Positions 50,244-58,552 of a DNA stretch of 64,000 bases are shown piece after piece. This DNA comes from DASVRA01 sp036388855 (GTDB lineage: Bacteria > Pseudomonadota > Alphaproteobacteria > Caulobacterales > Caulobacteraceae): positions 18,885 to 82,884 of the forward strand of contig DASVRA010000004.1 of assembly GCA_036388855.1 (NCBI GenBank), given 5' to 3'. The position numbers were made by a program, and so were the translations under genes. Under the pieces are notes generated by a model. It had not been told where the DNA came from, did no database searches, and was given only the letters and a program-made list of their open reading frames with translations. The stretch's first letter is position 1; each line of letters starts with the position of its first letter.

Positions 50244-51554
50244 TCACGCCAGCATGGTCACTGGGTCTTCCACGAGCAGCTTGAACGCCTGCAGGAACTT
50301 GGCGCCCGTGGCCCCGTCCACCACCCGGTGGTCGCAGGTCAGGGTGACGCTCATCACCGTGGCCACCGCCAGCGCCCCGCCCTTCACCACCGGCCGCTGC
50401 TCGCCGGCGCCGACGCTCATGATGCAGCCCTGGGGCTCGTTGATGATCGAGGCAAAGTCCTTGACCCCGAACATGCCGAGGTTGGAGACCGAGAAGGTGC
50501 CGCCCTGGAACTCCTGGGGCTTCAGCTTACGGGCGCGGGCGCGGGCGGCGAGGTCCTTGGTCTCGCGCGCGATCTGAGCCAGGCCCTTGGTCTCGGCCTC
50601 GAAGACGATCGGGGTGATCAGCCCGCCCTCGATGGCCACGGCCATGGAGATGTCGGCGTGGCGGTGCAGCGCGATGCCCTCGGGCGTGAAGCTGGCGTTG
50701 GCCTCGGGCACGCGCTTGAGCGCCACGGCCGCGGCCTTGATGACGATGTCGTTGACCGAGACCTTCACCCCCTCGGCCTCCAGCGCGGCGTTCACCGCCT
50801 TGCGCGCCTCCAGCAGCCGGTCGAGTTCGCAGTCGATGGTCAGGGGGAAGTGGGGGATGTCGCGGAACGAATCGGTCAGGCGCCGGGCGCTGATCTTGCG
50901 GATGTTGTCCAGCGGGATCAGGTCGTAGCTGCCGGGCTTGATGCCCATCTGCTCGAGCGACAGCACCTGACGTTGCTCGGCGGCCGGACGCGCCTGCGGC
51001 TGGGCGGCAGGGGCGGCGGGCGCCTTGGCCGGCGCGCCTTCCACGTCGCGCTTGATGATCCGGCCGTGAGGGCCGGACCCTTGGATGGCGGAGAGGTCGA
51101 TCCCCGCCTGCCCCGCCAGCCGACGGGCGAGCGGCGAGGCGAAGACGCGCTTGCCCTGCTCGCCTCCGGCCGCGGTTCCGGCGCCGTTCGCCTTAGGCGG
51201 GATCGCCTGCGCAGCCGGCTGCACGCCCTGCGGAGTCGCAGCCGCCCCCGGGCTCTCGTGGCCAGCGGGCGCAGGCTCGGGCTTGGCTTCAGGTTTGGGT
51301 GGAGGCGCGGCCGCACCGCCCTCCCCCTTCAGCCGCGCGATCGGCGTGTTGACCTTCAGCACAGCCCCCTCCGGCGCCAGGATCTCCGCCACCTCGCCTT
51401 CGTCGACCGCCTCGACCTCCATGGTCGCCTTGTCAGTCTCGATCTCGGCGATCACGTCGCCCGAGCTGATCACGTCACCGGGCTTGACGTGCCACTTCGC
51501 CAGCGTGCCCTCCTCCATGGTGGGCGACAGCGCGGGCATCAGGATGTCGGTCAT
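50244..51554 (-). CDS. pdhC: Dihydrolipoamide acetyltransferase (E2 of pyruvate dehydrogenase)
   Basis: 436 residues. Core of the pyruvate dehydrogenase complex. Lipoyl domain 1-80 with the lipoylated Lys in IETDKATMEVE; Ala/Pro linker; peripheral-subunit-binding domain FASPLARRLAGQAGIDLSAIQGSG; catalytic domain ending with the active-site VTLTCDHRVVDGATGAKFLQ (His, Asp). Normal alphaproteobacterial length. ATG 51554 overlaps the GFA stop (ATGA). Confidence 0.96.
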   Translation of the reverse strand: MTDILMPALSPTMEEGTLAKWHVKPGDVISSGDVIAEIETDKATMEVEAVDEGEVAEILAPEGAVLKVNTPIARLKGEGGAAAPPPKPEAKPEPAPAGHESPGAAATPQGVQPAAQAIPPKANGAGTAAGGEQGKRVFASPLARRLAGQAGIDLSAIQGSGPHGRIIKRDVEGAPAKAPAAPAAQPQARPAAEQRQVLSLEQMGIKPGSYDLIPLDNIRKISARRLTDSFRDIPHFPLTIDCELDRLLEARKAVNAALEAEGVKVSVNDIVIKAAAVALKRVPEANASFTPEGIALHRHADISMAVAIEGGLITPIVFEAETKGLAQIARETKDLAARARARKLKPQEFQGGTFSVSNLGMFGVKDFASIINEPQGCIMSVGAGEQRPVVKGGALAVATVMSVTLTCDHRVVDGATGAKFLQAFKLLVEDPVTMLA

Positions 51555-51952
51555 GCGCGCTCCTGGCTGAGGTGGGCGAGGGAGGAGGCGTTGGCCTCCC
51601 AATTGCGTCCGTCGAACGCCTCGACGCGGATGTCCAGCCCCTCGGCCTCGTCCAGGCAGCGGGCGTTCACCGACCAGCCGTCGGGATTGGAGCGGGGGCG
51701 GTAGAAGCTCTTCACCCCGCAGACGGAGCAGAACAGGTGACGCGCGACGCCGGTGTTGAAGGTGTAGGTGGTCAGCTTGTCGCCGCCCTGAGTGAGCCGG
51801 AAGCGGCTCTCGGGCGTGATCACGTGCACGAAGCCGGTCATCCGGCAGATCGAGCAGTTGCAGCTCTGCGCCTCGATCACAGGCGGCAACTCGACCTCGA
51901 ACCGCACCGCCCCGCAATGGCAGCCACCTTGGTGGGTGGACAGGTCACGCAT
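51551..51952 (-). CDS. GFA/CENP-V family zinc protein (copy 1 in pdh operon)
   Basis: 133 residues. Zinc-binding pattern: GGCHCGAVRFEV, SCNCSICRMTGFVHVI and HLFCSVCGVKSFYRPR, with a final WSVNARCLD typical of the family. Same fold as the proteins at 16.3 and 52.2 kb but not closely similar to either. Its first codon overlaps the second GFA gene end by eight bases; it overlaps pdhC by four. Role unknown. Confidence 0.87.
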   Translation of the reverse strand: MRDLSTHQGGCHCGAVRFEVELPPVIEAQSCNCSICRMTGFVHVITPESRFRLTQGGDKLTTYTFNTGVARHLFCSVCGVKSFYRPRSNPDGWSVNARCLDEAEGLDIRVEAFDGRNWEANASSLAHLSQERA

Positions 51953-52376
51953 TGACCATCGCCTCCACCACCACCGCCGGCGTCCAGCCCTTCATCCGCC
52001 GTGCGATCTTCGTCTCCGTGCTCTCCCCGTCGTAGGAGACAGGCTCCCCCGCGCGGCTGACGAACGGCTCCATCAGGGCCGCGGCCGCGTTCAGCACGCC
52101 CAGCGTCCGCCCTTCGATCGTGATCACCGCCCCCATGTAGCAGCCACACTCCCGGCACTGGAGGAAGTCGGCCGTGCGCGGACCGAAGCGGTAGCGGCGC
52201 AAGCTCCCCGGCGCCGCCTGCACCTCCATGCGCCCGTTCGGGTCGCTGACCGTCTTTGTCCCATGGCGGCGGCAGTGGCCGCACTGGCAGGCGCGCACCT
52301 GCACGTCCTCGGGCGCCGCCTCAGTCTTGAACCAGACGTTCACCGATCCGCAGTGGCATCGGCCCTCGTAGGTCAC
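51945..52376 (-). CDS. GFA/CENP-V family zinc protein (copy 2 in pdh operon)
   Basis: 143 residues from GTG 52376, which overlaps the pdhB stop (GTGA). Cysteine pattern GRCHCGSVNVWF, ACQCGHCRRHG and LQCRECGCYMGAVI. The C-terminal 50 residues (TLGVLNAAAAL to RRMKGWTPAVV) have extra helices absent from the shorter copy. Co-transcribed with the pyruvate dehydrogenase genes. No reaction assigned. Confidence 0.85.
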   Translation of the reverse strand: MTYEGRCHCGSVNVWFKTEAAPEDVQVRACQCGHCRRHGTKTVSDPNGRMEVQAAPGSLRRYRFGPRTADFLQCRECGCYMGAVITIEGRTLGVLNAAAALMEPFVSRAGEPVSYDGESTETKIARRMKGWTPAVVVEAMVNA

Positions 52377-53812
52377 GCGTAGCAGACCTGCTTCACCGCC
52401 TTCACGATCTTCTCCACCGAGGGCAGCGACAGGGCCTCCAGGTTGGCCGCATAGGGCATCGGCACGTCCTCCTGGTGGACGCGCAGCGGCGGGGCGTCGA
52501 GGTGGTCGAAGGCCTCGGCGACCACCCGGGCGCAGACCTCGGCGCCCACGCCCATCGGGCCCCAGCCCTCCTCCGCCGACACCAGCCGGTTTGTCTTACG
52601 CACGCTCTGGAGCACGGTGTCGATGTCGAGCGGGCGCAGGGTGCGCAGGTCGATCACCTCCGCCTCGAGGCCCTCGCCGGCCAGTTGCTCGGCCGCCTGC
52701 AGCGCCAGGCCGACCATGCGCGAGTGGGCGGTGATGGTGACGCCGCTCCCCTCGCGCCGCACCTTCGCCTTGCCGATCGGCAGGACGAAGTCGTCGAGCT
52801 GGGGCACGTCGAACTCCTGGCCGTACATCACCTCGTTCTCGAGGAAGACCACCGGGTTCGGATTGCGAATCGCCGCCTTGAGCAGGCCCTTGGCGTCGGC
52901 CGCGTCATAGGGCGCGATCACGATCAGGCCCGGCACGTGGGCGTACCAGTTGGAGTAGTCCTGGCTGTGCTGGGCCCCCACCCGGGCGGCCGCGCCGTTC
53001 GGACCGCGGAACACGATCGGGCAGGTGATCTGTCCGCCGGACATGTAGTGGGTCTTGGCGGCGGAGTTGATGATGTGGTCGATCGCCTGCATGGCGAAGT
53101 TCCAGGTCATGAACTCCACGATCGGCTTCAGCCCCGCCATCGCCGCGCCGGTCCCCAGCCCCGCGAAGCCGTATTCGGTGATCGGCGTATCGATCACCCG
53201 CCGCTCGCCGAACTCGTCGAGCAGGCCGCGCGAGACCTTGTAGGCGCCCTGGTACTGCGCCACCTCCTCGCCCATCAGGAACACGTCCGGGTCGCGCCGC
53301 ATCTCCTCGGCCATGGCGTCGCGTAGCGCGTCGCGGATGGTGGTGCGGACCATCTGGGTCCCAGCGGGGATTTCCGGATCGGCCGCGGGGCTGGCGGCGG
53401 CGACGGGCGAGGGCCCCTCCCCTTCCGCCTTGGGCGGGAAGTCCTCGGACGGCTTCTTTTCGGGATCGCCGGTGCCCTCTTCGTCTCCGGGCTTGCCAGC
53501 GGAGGCCGACGAGTTCGCCTGGTCCTGGGCTTGCGGCTGGGGCTCGGGCGCAGCCGCTGAGGCGCCGTTCGACGTCCCGTTGCCCAGCCGCGCGATCGGC
53601 GTGTTGACCTTCACGCCCTCGGTGCCTTCCGCCACCAGGATTTCCGACACCGTTCCCTCGTCGACCGCCTCGACCTCCATGGTCGCCTTGTCGGTCTCGA
53701 TCTCGGCGATTACGTCGCCCGAAGTGACGCTGTCACCCGGCTTCACGTGCCACTTGGCGAGCGTCCCCTCCTCCATGGTAGGCGACAGCGCGGGCATGAG
53801 GATGTCGGTCAT
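52373..53812 (-). CDS. pdhB: Pyruvate dehydrogenase E1 beta with N-terminal lipoyl domain
   Basis: 479 residues. N-terminal lipoyl domain (1-80, IETDKATMEVE) and acidic linker, then the E1 beta transketolase-like fold: RRDPDVFLMGEEVAQYQGAYKVSRGL, AGLKPIVEFMTWNFAMQAIDHI, PYDAADAKGLLKAA, FVLPIGKAKVRREG. The lipoyl-E1beta fusion is known in Alphaproteobacteria. ATG 53812 overlaps the upstream unknown gene by four bases. Confidence 0.96.
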   Translation of the reverse strand: MTDILMPALSPTMEEGTLAKWHVKPGDSVTSGDVIAEIETDKATMEVEAVDEGTVSEILVAEGTEGVKVNTPIARLGNGTSNGASAAAPEPQPQAQDQANSSASAGKPGDEEGTGDPEKKPSEDFPPKAEGEGPSPVAAASPAADPEIPAGTQMVRTTIRDALRDAMAEEMRRDPDVFLMGEEVAQYQGAYKVSRGLLDEFGERRVIDTPITEYGFAGLGTGAAMAGLKPIVEFMTWNFAMQAIDHIINSAAKTHYMSGGQITCPIVFRGPNGAAARVGAQHSQDYSNWYAHVPGLIVIAPYDAADAKGLLKAAIRNPNPVVFLENEVMYGQEFDVPQLDDFVLPIGKAKVRREGSGVTITAHSRMVGLALQAAEQLAGEGLEAEVIDLRTLRPLDIDTVLQSVRKTNRLVSAEEGWGPMGVGAEVCARVVAEAFDHLDAPPLRVHQEDVPMPYAANLEALSLPSVEKIVKAVKQVCYA

Positions 53813-54441
53813 TTCTTTCGCCGCTTCGTTTTGGATGATCCCGCGACAGCCTTTTCGACTCTTTTGGCTAATCCACGTTCAAGACCTTTGGCGATCCCGT
53901 TAGCGGCACCAAAGAAGACCATGGTTCCTCCGATCCAAAGAACCAGTATTGGCTGCCCCCCAGCAGCCGCGACCGCCGACATAACGATTATGCCGGCCCA
54001 GGTAGTGCCATTGATGAGATCCCCAAAGGTCTTGATTTTCGGAGGAGACTCCTCAAACACTACCGCAATGTCGAGCAGCTGCCTTAAGGATTCACTATGA
54101 AACCGCCCAATCTCCTGGTATCCAACTATACCCACACGTATAGCGCCATCTGCATAGAAAGGCCGAAAACCTTGACGAGATGCCCGTCCAGAGCCAATGA
54201 TGTCAGCAAGATTCATTTCTTCAAAGCTAGACAATGCAATATCATAAGCGAGGAACTTTAATTCATCCGTTGCATCGAAAGCAACGGGTGCGTATTCGAC
54301 CGCCCCGAGTCTCCAAATGATTTCCTGCGGGTCTAACTCTTGACCAATGTTAACAGTAATGAAGCCAAGGGATGCCTCGCCGAAGGTGTCTTCTTCAGAT
54401 TCCCACTGAGTAAATGTTCCTATAAATCTAAGTGGAGTCAC
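53809..54441 (-). CDS. AT-rich unknown membrane protein wedged between pdhA and pdhB
   Basis: 210 residues from GTG 54441, whose GTGA overlaps the pdhA stop; its own TGA overlaps the pdhB start (ATGA). N-terminal 140 residues are soluble and beta-rich with no family recognised (FIGTFTQWESEEDTFGEAS, IIWRLGAVEYAPVAFDA). A hydrophobic hairpin follows (TWAGIIVMSAVAAA, then ILVLWIGGTMVFFGAANG) and a Lys/Arg-rich tail (SSKTKRRKK). Base composition and codon use are plainly more AT-rich than the genes on either side, pointing to acquisition, yet translation is coupled to pdhA and pdhB. Function unknown. Confidence 0.75.
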   Translation of the reverse strand: MTPLRFIGTFTQWESEEDTFGEASLGFITVNIGQELDPQEIIWRLGAVEYAPVAFDATDELKFLAYDIALSSFEEMNLADIIGSGRASRQGFRPFYADGAIRVGIVGYQEIGRFHSESLRQLLDIAVVFEESPPKIKTFGDLINGTTWAGIIVMSAVAAAGGQPILVLWIGGTMVFFGAANGIAKGLERGLAKRVEKAVAGSSKTKRRKK

Positions 54442-55463
54442 GCCTGCGCCTCCACATAGACGTCGGTGTACAGCTCCCGCGGCTCCGGCTCCGGCGAGGA
54501 CCGCGCGAACTCCGCCGCCTCGACCACGATGCGCTTCACCTCGTCGTCCTGGGCCTTCAGCGCCGCCTCCTCGGCCACGCCTTCGCGCAGCAGCCGCTCC
54601 TTCAGGTGGTCGATCGGGTCGCGCGCCTTGCGCCACTCGTCGACCTCCTCCTTGGTGCGGTACTTGGCCGGGTCGCTCATCGAGTGGCCGCGGTAGCGGT
54701 AGGTGATCATCTCCAGGATGTAGGGCCCCTGGCCCGTGCGCGCGTGCTCGGCCGCCTTGGCCCCGGCGGCCTTGACCGCCAGCACGTCCATGCCGTCCAC
54801 CGCCTCGCCGGGAATGCCGAAGCTGGAGCCCCGCTTGTGCAACGCCGTGGTCGCCGAAGAGCGCTCGATCGAGGTGCCCATCGCGTATTTGTTGTTCTCG
54901 ATCACATAGACCACCGGCAGCTTCCACAGCTGGGCCATGTTGAAGCTCTCGTAGACCTGCCCCTGGTTGGCGGCGCCGTCGCCGAAGTAGGTGAAGGAGA
55001 CGCTGTCGTTCCCCCGATACCAGTTGGCCAAGGCCAGCCCGGTGCCCAGGCTCACCTGCGCCCCCACGATCCCGTGGCCGCCGTAGAAGCCGGCCGGCAC
55101 CGAGAACATGTGCATCGACCCGCCCTTGCCGTGCGAGGAGCCGCCGGCGCGCCCGGTCAGCTCGGCCATCACCTCCTTGGGGTCCATGCCGGCGGTCAGC
55201 ATCAGGCCGTGGTCGCGGTAGCCGGTGATGATCTGGTCGCCCTCGCGCGCGACCGCCTGCATCCCCACCGCCACCGCCTCCTGGCCGATGTAGAGGTGGC
55301 AGAATCCGCCGATCAGCCCCATGCCGTAGAGCTGCCCCGCCCGCTCCTCGAACCGGCGGATCAGCAGCATCTGGCGGTAGTATTCGAGCAGCTCCTCGCG
55401 CGAGGCGGCGGGCGCCGCGCCGTTGCCGCCGGCGGGGGCTTGTGCGGTCTTGGCGCGCGCCAT
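54438..55463 (-). CDS. pdhA: Pyruvate dehydrogenase E1 alpha
   Basis: 341 residues. Thiamine-diphosphate-dependent decarboxylation of pyruvate. Motif GDGAANQGQVYESFNMAQLW ... IENNKYAMGTS (GDG-xn-NN), phosphorylation-loop region YRYRGHSMSDPAKYR and N-terminal YYRQMLLIRRFEER. GGAGA lies eight bases before ATG 55463. First gene of the pdh cluster, 64 bases after ftsB. Confidence 0.97.
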   Translation of the reverse strand: MARAKTAQAPAGGNGAAPAASREELLEYYRQMLLIRRFEERAGQLYGMGLIGGFCHLYIGQEAVAVGMQAVAREGDQIITGYRDHGLMLTAGMDPKEVMAELTGRAGGSSHGKGGSMHMFSVPAGFYGGHGIVGAQVSLGTGLALANWYRGNDSVSFTYFGDGAANQGQVYESFNMAQLWKLPVVYVIENNKYAMGTSIERSSATTALHKRGSSFGIPGEAVDGMDVLAVKAAGAKAAEHARTGQGPYILEMITYRYRGHSMSDPAKYRTKEEVDEWRKARDPIDHLKERLLREGVAEEAALKAQDDEVKRIVVEAAEFARSSPEPEPRELYTDVYVEAQA

Positions 55464-55527
55464 TGGAGGGTCTCCGTCACCGCCTGGGGTGCGGCTCCAT
55501 AGACCAGCGCGCGCGGGGCCGTAAAGT

Positions 55528-55839
55528 TCAGCCCTGCGGGGCGGGCGCCCCGGTGCGGATCACGTAATCGCGCGGGTCGGCCATGCCGAGCAGGGTGCGC
55601 GCCCGCTCATCGAGTAGGTCCTTGGACAGCGACGCGTCGCGCAGCAGGCGCGAGCGCGTCTCCAGCTCCTGCCGCTGCGCTTGCACCCGCTGAAGCTCGG
55701 CGGTCTTGGCGGCCAGGGACCGGTCGCGCGCATCCGCCGACAGGAAGCCGAGGTCGCCGGTCATGAACTGCACGGCGAAATACACCACGAAGAAGATCAG
55801 CACGCCGATGCGGAGGTATGGGCGAAGGCGCGCAAGCAC
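55528..55839 (-). CDS. FtsB/DivIC-like septum formation initiator
   Basis: 103 residues from GTG 55839. One N-terminal membrane helix (LRIGVLIFFVVYFAVQFMTGDLG) followed by a coiled coil (residues 30-75) and a C-terminal DERARTLLGMADPRDYVI. This topology and the ARTLLGMA segment match the FtsB/DivIC cell-division family. Its position immediately upstream of pdhA is typical of Alphaproteobacteria, where eno often precedes it, though eno is not here. Confidence 0.87.
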   Translation of the reverse strand: MLARLRPYLRIGVLIFFVVYFAVQFMTGDLGFLSADARDRSLAAKTAELQRVQAQRQELETRSRLLRDASLSKDLLDERARTLLGMADPRDYVIRTGAPAPQG

Positions 55840-55887
55840 GGGCGGCGACTCTGGTTGGGCGGACCCAGCCGTTGTGCGGCGTTATGG

Positions 55888-57213
55888 TTAACGATCCCTA
55901 GCGGCCGGACCCCCGAGGAACGTGAGCGCGCTCAGCACATACGCCTTCACACCCACCGGCATCACCCGCTCGTCGATGTTGAACTGGGGCGAGTGGTTGG
56001 CCGGCGCGGCCTCCATGGTGCTGAAGTTAGGCGTGGAGCCGACGCCCCAGTAGACCGTGGGCGCCACCTCGTTGAAGTAGGAGAAGTCCTCCGACACCGT
56101 GCGCAGCTTGGGGTTCTGCACCACCGCCTGCCCCGAGGCCTGCTCCAGCGCCGGGATCACCGCCGCGGTGACGGCGGCGTCGTTGATCACCGCCGGGTTG
56201 GTGCCCTCCCAAACCACCTCGCCCTTTGCGCCGTAGCTGTCGGACAGCCCCTTCACCGTCCGCTCGATGCGCGCCATCACGTCCTTGCGCCGCTCCGCGC
56301 CATAGGTGCGAAGCGTGCCGGCCAGGTTCGCCTCGTCGGGGATGATGTTGAACCGCGTGCCCGCCTGCAGCGAGCCGATGGTGATTATCGTCGGCGTCTC
56401 GGTCACGTCGATCTGGCGCGCGGCGATGGTGTTGAGCGCGCCCACGGTCGCGGCCGACAGGCTGACCACGTCCACCCCCGCCCACGGCATGGCCCCGTGC
56501 GTGCCCTTGCCGCGATAGACGATGCGGAAGGTGTCCGACCCGGCCATGTAAGGCCCCGCCCGCACCTCGATCCGCCCCACCGGCCCCGGGAACACGTGCA
56601 TCCCGAACACCGCGTCCGGCTTAGGATTGGCCAAAGCCCCGGTCTTCACCATCACCGGCGCGCCCGCCTCCCTCTCGCCCGGAGGCGCCCCCTCCTCCGC
56701 CGGCTGGAAGATGAACACCACGGTGCCGGGAACCTGCGCCTTCATCCCCGCCAGCACTTCGGCGGCACCCATCAGCATCGCGGTGTGGCTGTCGTGGCCG
56801 CAGGCGTGCATCACCGGCACGGTCTTGCCGCCGTATTGGGCGGTGGCCTTCGACGCGAACGCCAGCCCCGTCTTCTCCTCCACCGGCAGGGCGTCCATGT
56901 CGGCCCGGAGCGCCACCACCTTTCCCGGTCGCCCGCCGCGCAGGACGCCGATCACGCCGGTCTTGGCCACGCCCGTGCGCACCTCCAGCCCGAGCGAGCG
57001 CAAGTGGTCCGCCACGAGCTTGGCGGTGCGCGTTTCCTGGTTCCCGAGCTCAGGATGCTGGTGGATGTCCCGCCGCCACGAGACCATCTTGGGTTGCACG
57101 GCGGAAACGCGGGCGTTAATGTCCGCAGCCGCCGGCGTCTGGGCCATGGCCGCGCCGCCGGTTCCAAGAACAACAGCCGCCGCAAGGGCTGTGGAAAGAG
57201 GCTTCACTCGCAC
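55888..57213 (-). CDS. Secreted M20 amidohydrolase (N-acyl amino acid hydrolase type)
   Basis: 441 residues; start taken at GTG 57213 with GGAG eight bases upstream (ATG 57231 would add six residues). Sec signal near residues 1-23 (ALAAAVVLGTGGAAMAQ). M20D markers: DIHQHPELGNQE, ALRADMDALPVEE, MHACGHDSHTAML (metal Cys/His), PAEEGAPPGE and a C-terminal SEDFSYFNE plus NHSPQFNIDE. Hydrolyses N-acyl or IAA-amino-acid-type amides in the periplasm; exact substrate unknown. Confidence 0.88.
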   Translation of the reverse strand: MRVKPLSTALAAAVVLGTGGAAMAQTPAAADINARVSAVQPKMVSWRRDIHQHPELGNQETRTAKLVADHLRSLGLEVRTGVAKTGVIGVLRGGRPGKVVALRADMDALPVEEKTGLAFASKATAQYGGKTVPVMHACGHDSHTAMLMGAAEVLAGMKAQVPGTVVFIFQPAEEGAPPGEREAGAPVMVKTGALANPKPDAVFGMHVFPGPVGRIEVRAGPYMAGSDTFRIVYRGKGTHGAMPWAGVDVVSLSAATVGALNTIAARQIDVTETPTIITIGSLQAGTRFNIIPDEANLAGTLRTYGAERRKDVMARIERTVKGLSDSYGAKGEVVWEGTNPAVINDAAVTAAVIPALEQASGQAVVQNPKLRTVSEDFSYFNEVAPTVYWGVGSTPNFSTMEAAPANHSPQFNIDERVMPVGVKAYVLSALTFLGGPAARDR

Positions 57214-57225
57214 GATCAACACTCC

Positions 57226-57310
57226 GCTCATCCCCGCGAAAGCGGGAACCCAGGCTTTTTATCCAAGAGCACGATGGGAGTCAGAAAAACCTGGGCTCTC
57301 GCTTTAGCTG
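57226..57310. repeat. Imperfect inverted repeat, REP-like
   Basis: Left arm 57233-57260 (GCGAAAGCGGGAACCCAGGC then T-run) pairs imperfectly with the right arm 57283-57308 (A-run, then CCTGGGCTCTCGCTTTAGC). It overlaps the start region of the M20 gene and resembles the Caulobacter-type palindrome family with CCCGCGAAAGCGGG cores. It could form a transcript hairpin upstream of the M20 gene or after NamZ. Confidence 0.55.
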
Positions 57311-57349
57311 CTTCGCGCCTCCGCTTTGCGGTCGCTGATTGAGCGGTAG

Positions 57350-58552
57350 TTAGTAGCGGAGGAAAGGCCGCCGCTCTTCCAGCCACGCCTGTTCGTCCGG
57401 AATGGTCAGAGCATCCAGATCGCCGGGAGCCGAACCCCGGTCGTCCACCCATTCCCGCAAGCCCAGGCCGCCGTTGATCACATCGATGGCCAGCTTGTCG
57501 AACACGTATTCGTAGGGGAAATCCCGCCACAGTTCGTAGTCAGGATACAGCCGGCGGATGGCCTTGAACGCCAGCGCCTGCACCCGCCAGGGCTTGAACG
57601 CCTCGTGGTCGTAGCTCGGGTCCTCGGTGTGGATCTGCACCCCGTTGCAGAGCTTGCCGGCGTGCTTGTGGAAGGTCGGCTCGAACCAGCAGTCGCGCAG
57701 GCGGCAGCCCTCCAGCCACTCCGGCGCCAGCGCCCGCATCTCCTCCAGCACCCGCCGCGCGTCGATGTCGGGCGCGCCGAACAGCTCGAGCGGCCGTGTC
57801 GTGCCCCGCCCCTCCGACAGGGTCGCGCCCTCCAGCATCACCGTGCCGGCGTAGGCGCGCGCCATCCACAGGTTCGGTGCGTTGGGGCTGGGATTGACCC
57901 AGGTGCGTTCGCCCAACGGCCAGCCCCAGCCGGGCCCCTCCTCCGGCCGCCAGCCCTCCATCTCGATCACGCGGTAGTCCACGTCGAGCTTGAAGCGGTC
58001 AATGAACCACAGCCCCAGTTCCCCCAGCGTCAACCCGTGCCGCATCGGCAAGGGCCCGGCGCCGACAAAGCTCTCCCAGCCGGGGCGCAGCGTCAGCCCC
58101 TCCACCGGCCGGCCGACGGGATTGGGCCGGTCGAGCACCCATACCGCCTTGCCGTGCTTGGCCGCCGCCTCCAGCACGTAGAGCAGGGTGGTGATGAAGG
58201 TGTAGATGCGGCAGCCCAGGTCCTGCAGATCGATCAGAACCACGTCGAAGGTGTGCATCGACTGGCCCGTGGGCCGGCGCACCTCGCCGTAGAGGCTGAA
58301 CACCGGCACGCCGTGCACCGGATCGTCGAAATCCGGCGACTCCACCATGTTGTCCTGCTTGTCGCCGCGCAGACCGTGCTGGGGGCTGAAGGCGGCGGTT
58401 ACCCTCATCCCAGGCAGCGCCGCCAGCGCATCCAGCGCGTGCGTCAGGTCAGCAGTGACCGAAGCCGGATGGGCCAGCAGGGCCACGCGCCGACCCTCCA
58501 GCGGCTTGCGCAGCTCGGGCTCGGAGAGCAGCCGGTCGAGACCGAAATTCAT
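57350..58552 (-). CDS. namZ: Exo-beta-N-acetylmuramidase NamZ family (DUF1343)
   Basis: 400 residues. Start MNFGLDRLLSEPELRKPLEG then VALLAHPASVTADLTH, FSPQHGLRGDKQDN, LIDLQDLGCRIYTFITTLLYVLEAAAK, DRPNPVGRPVEGL and ATLSEGRGTTRPLELFGAPDID, all hallmarks of DUF1343/NamZ. The Bacillus enzyme releases terminal MurNAc from peptidoglycan fragments. No signal peptide, so this copy acts inside the cell, in recycling. Its ATG overlaps the fusion gene stop by four bases. Confidence 0.9.
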   Translation of the reverse strand: MNFGLDRLLSEPELRKPLEGRRVALLAHPASVTADLTHALDALAALPGMRVTAAFSPQHGLRGDKQDNMVESPDFDDPVHGVPVFSLYGEVRRPTGQSMHTFDVVLIDLQDLGCRIYTFITTLLYVLEAAAKHGKAVWVLDRPNPVGRPVEGLTLRPGWESFVGAGPLPMRHGLTLGELGLWFIDRFKLDVDYRVIEMEGWRPEEGPGWGWPLGERTWVNPSPNAPNLWMARAYAGTVMLEGATLSEGRGTTRPLELFGAPDIDARRVLEEMRALAPEWLEGCRLRDCWFEPTFHKHAGKLCNGVQIHTEDPSYDHEAFKPWRVQALAFKAIRRLYPDYELWRDFPYEYVFDKLAIDVINGGLGLREWVDDRGSAPGDLDALTIPDEQAWLEERRPFLRY

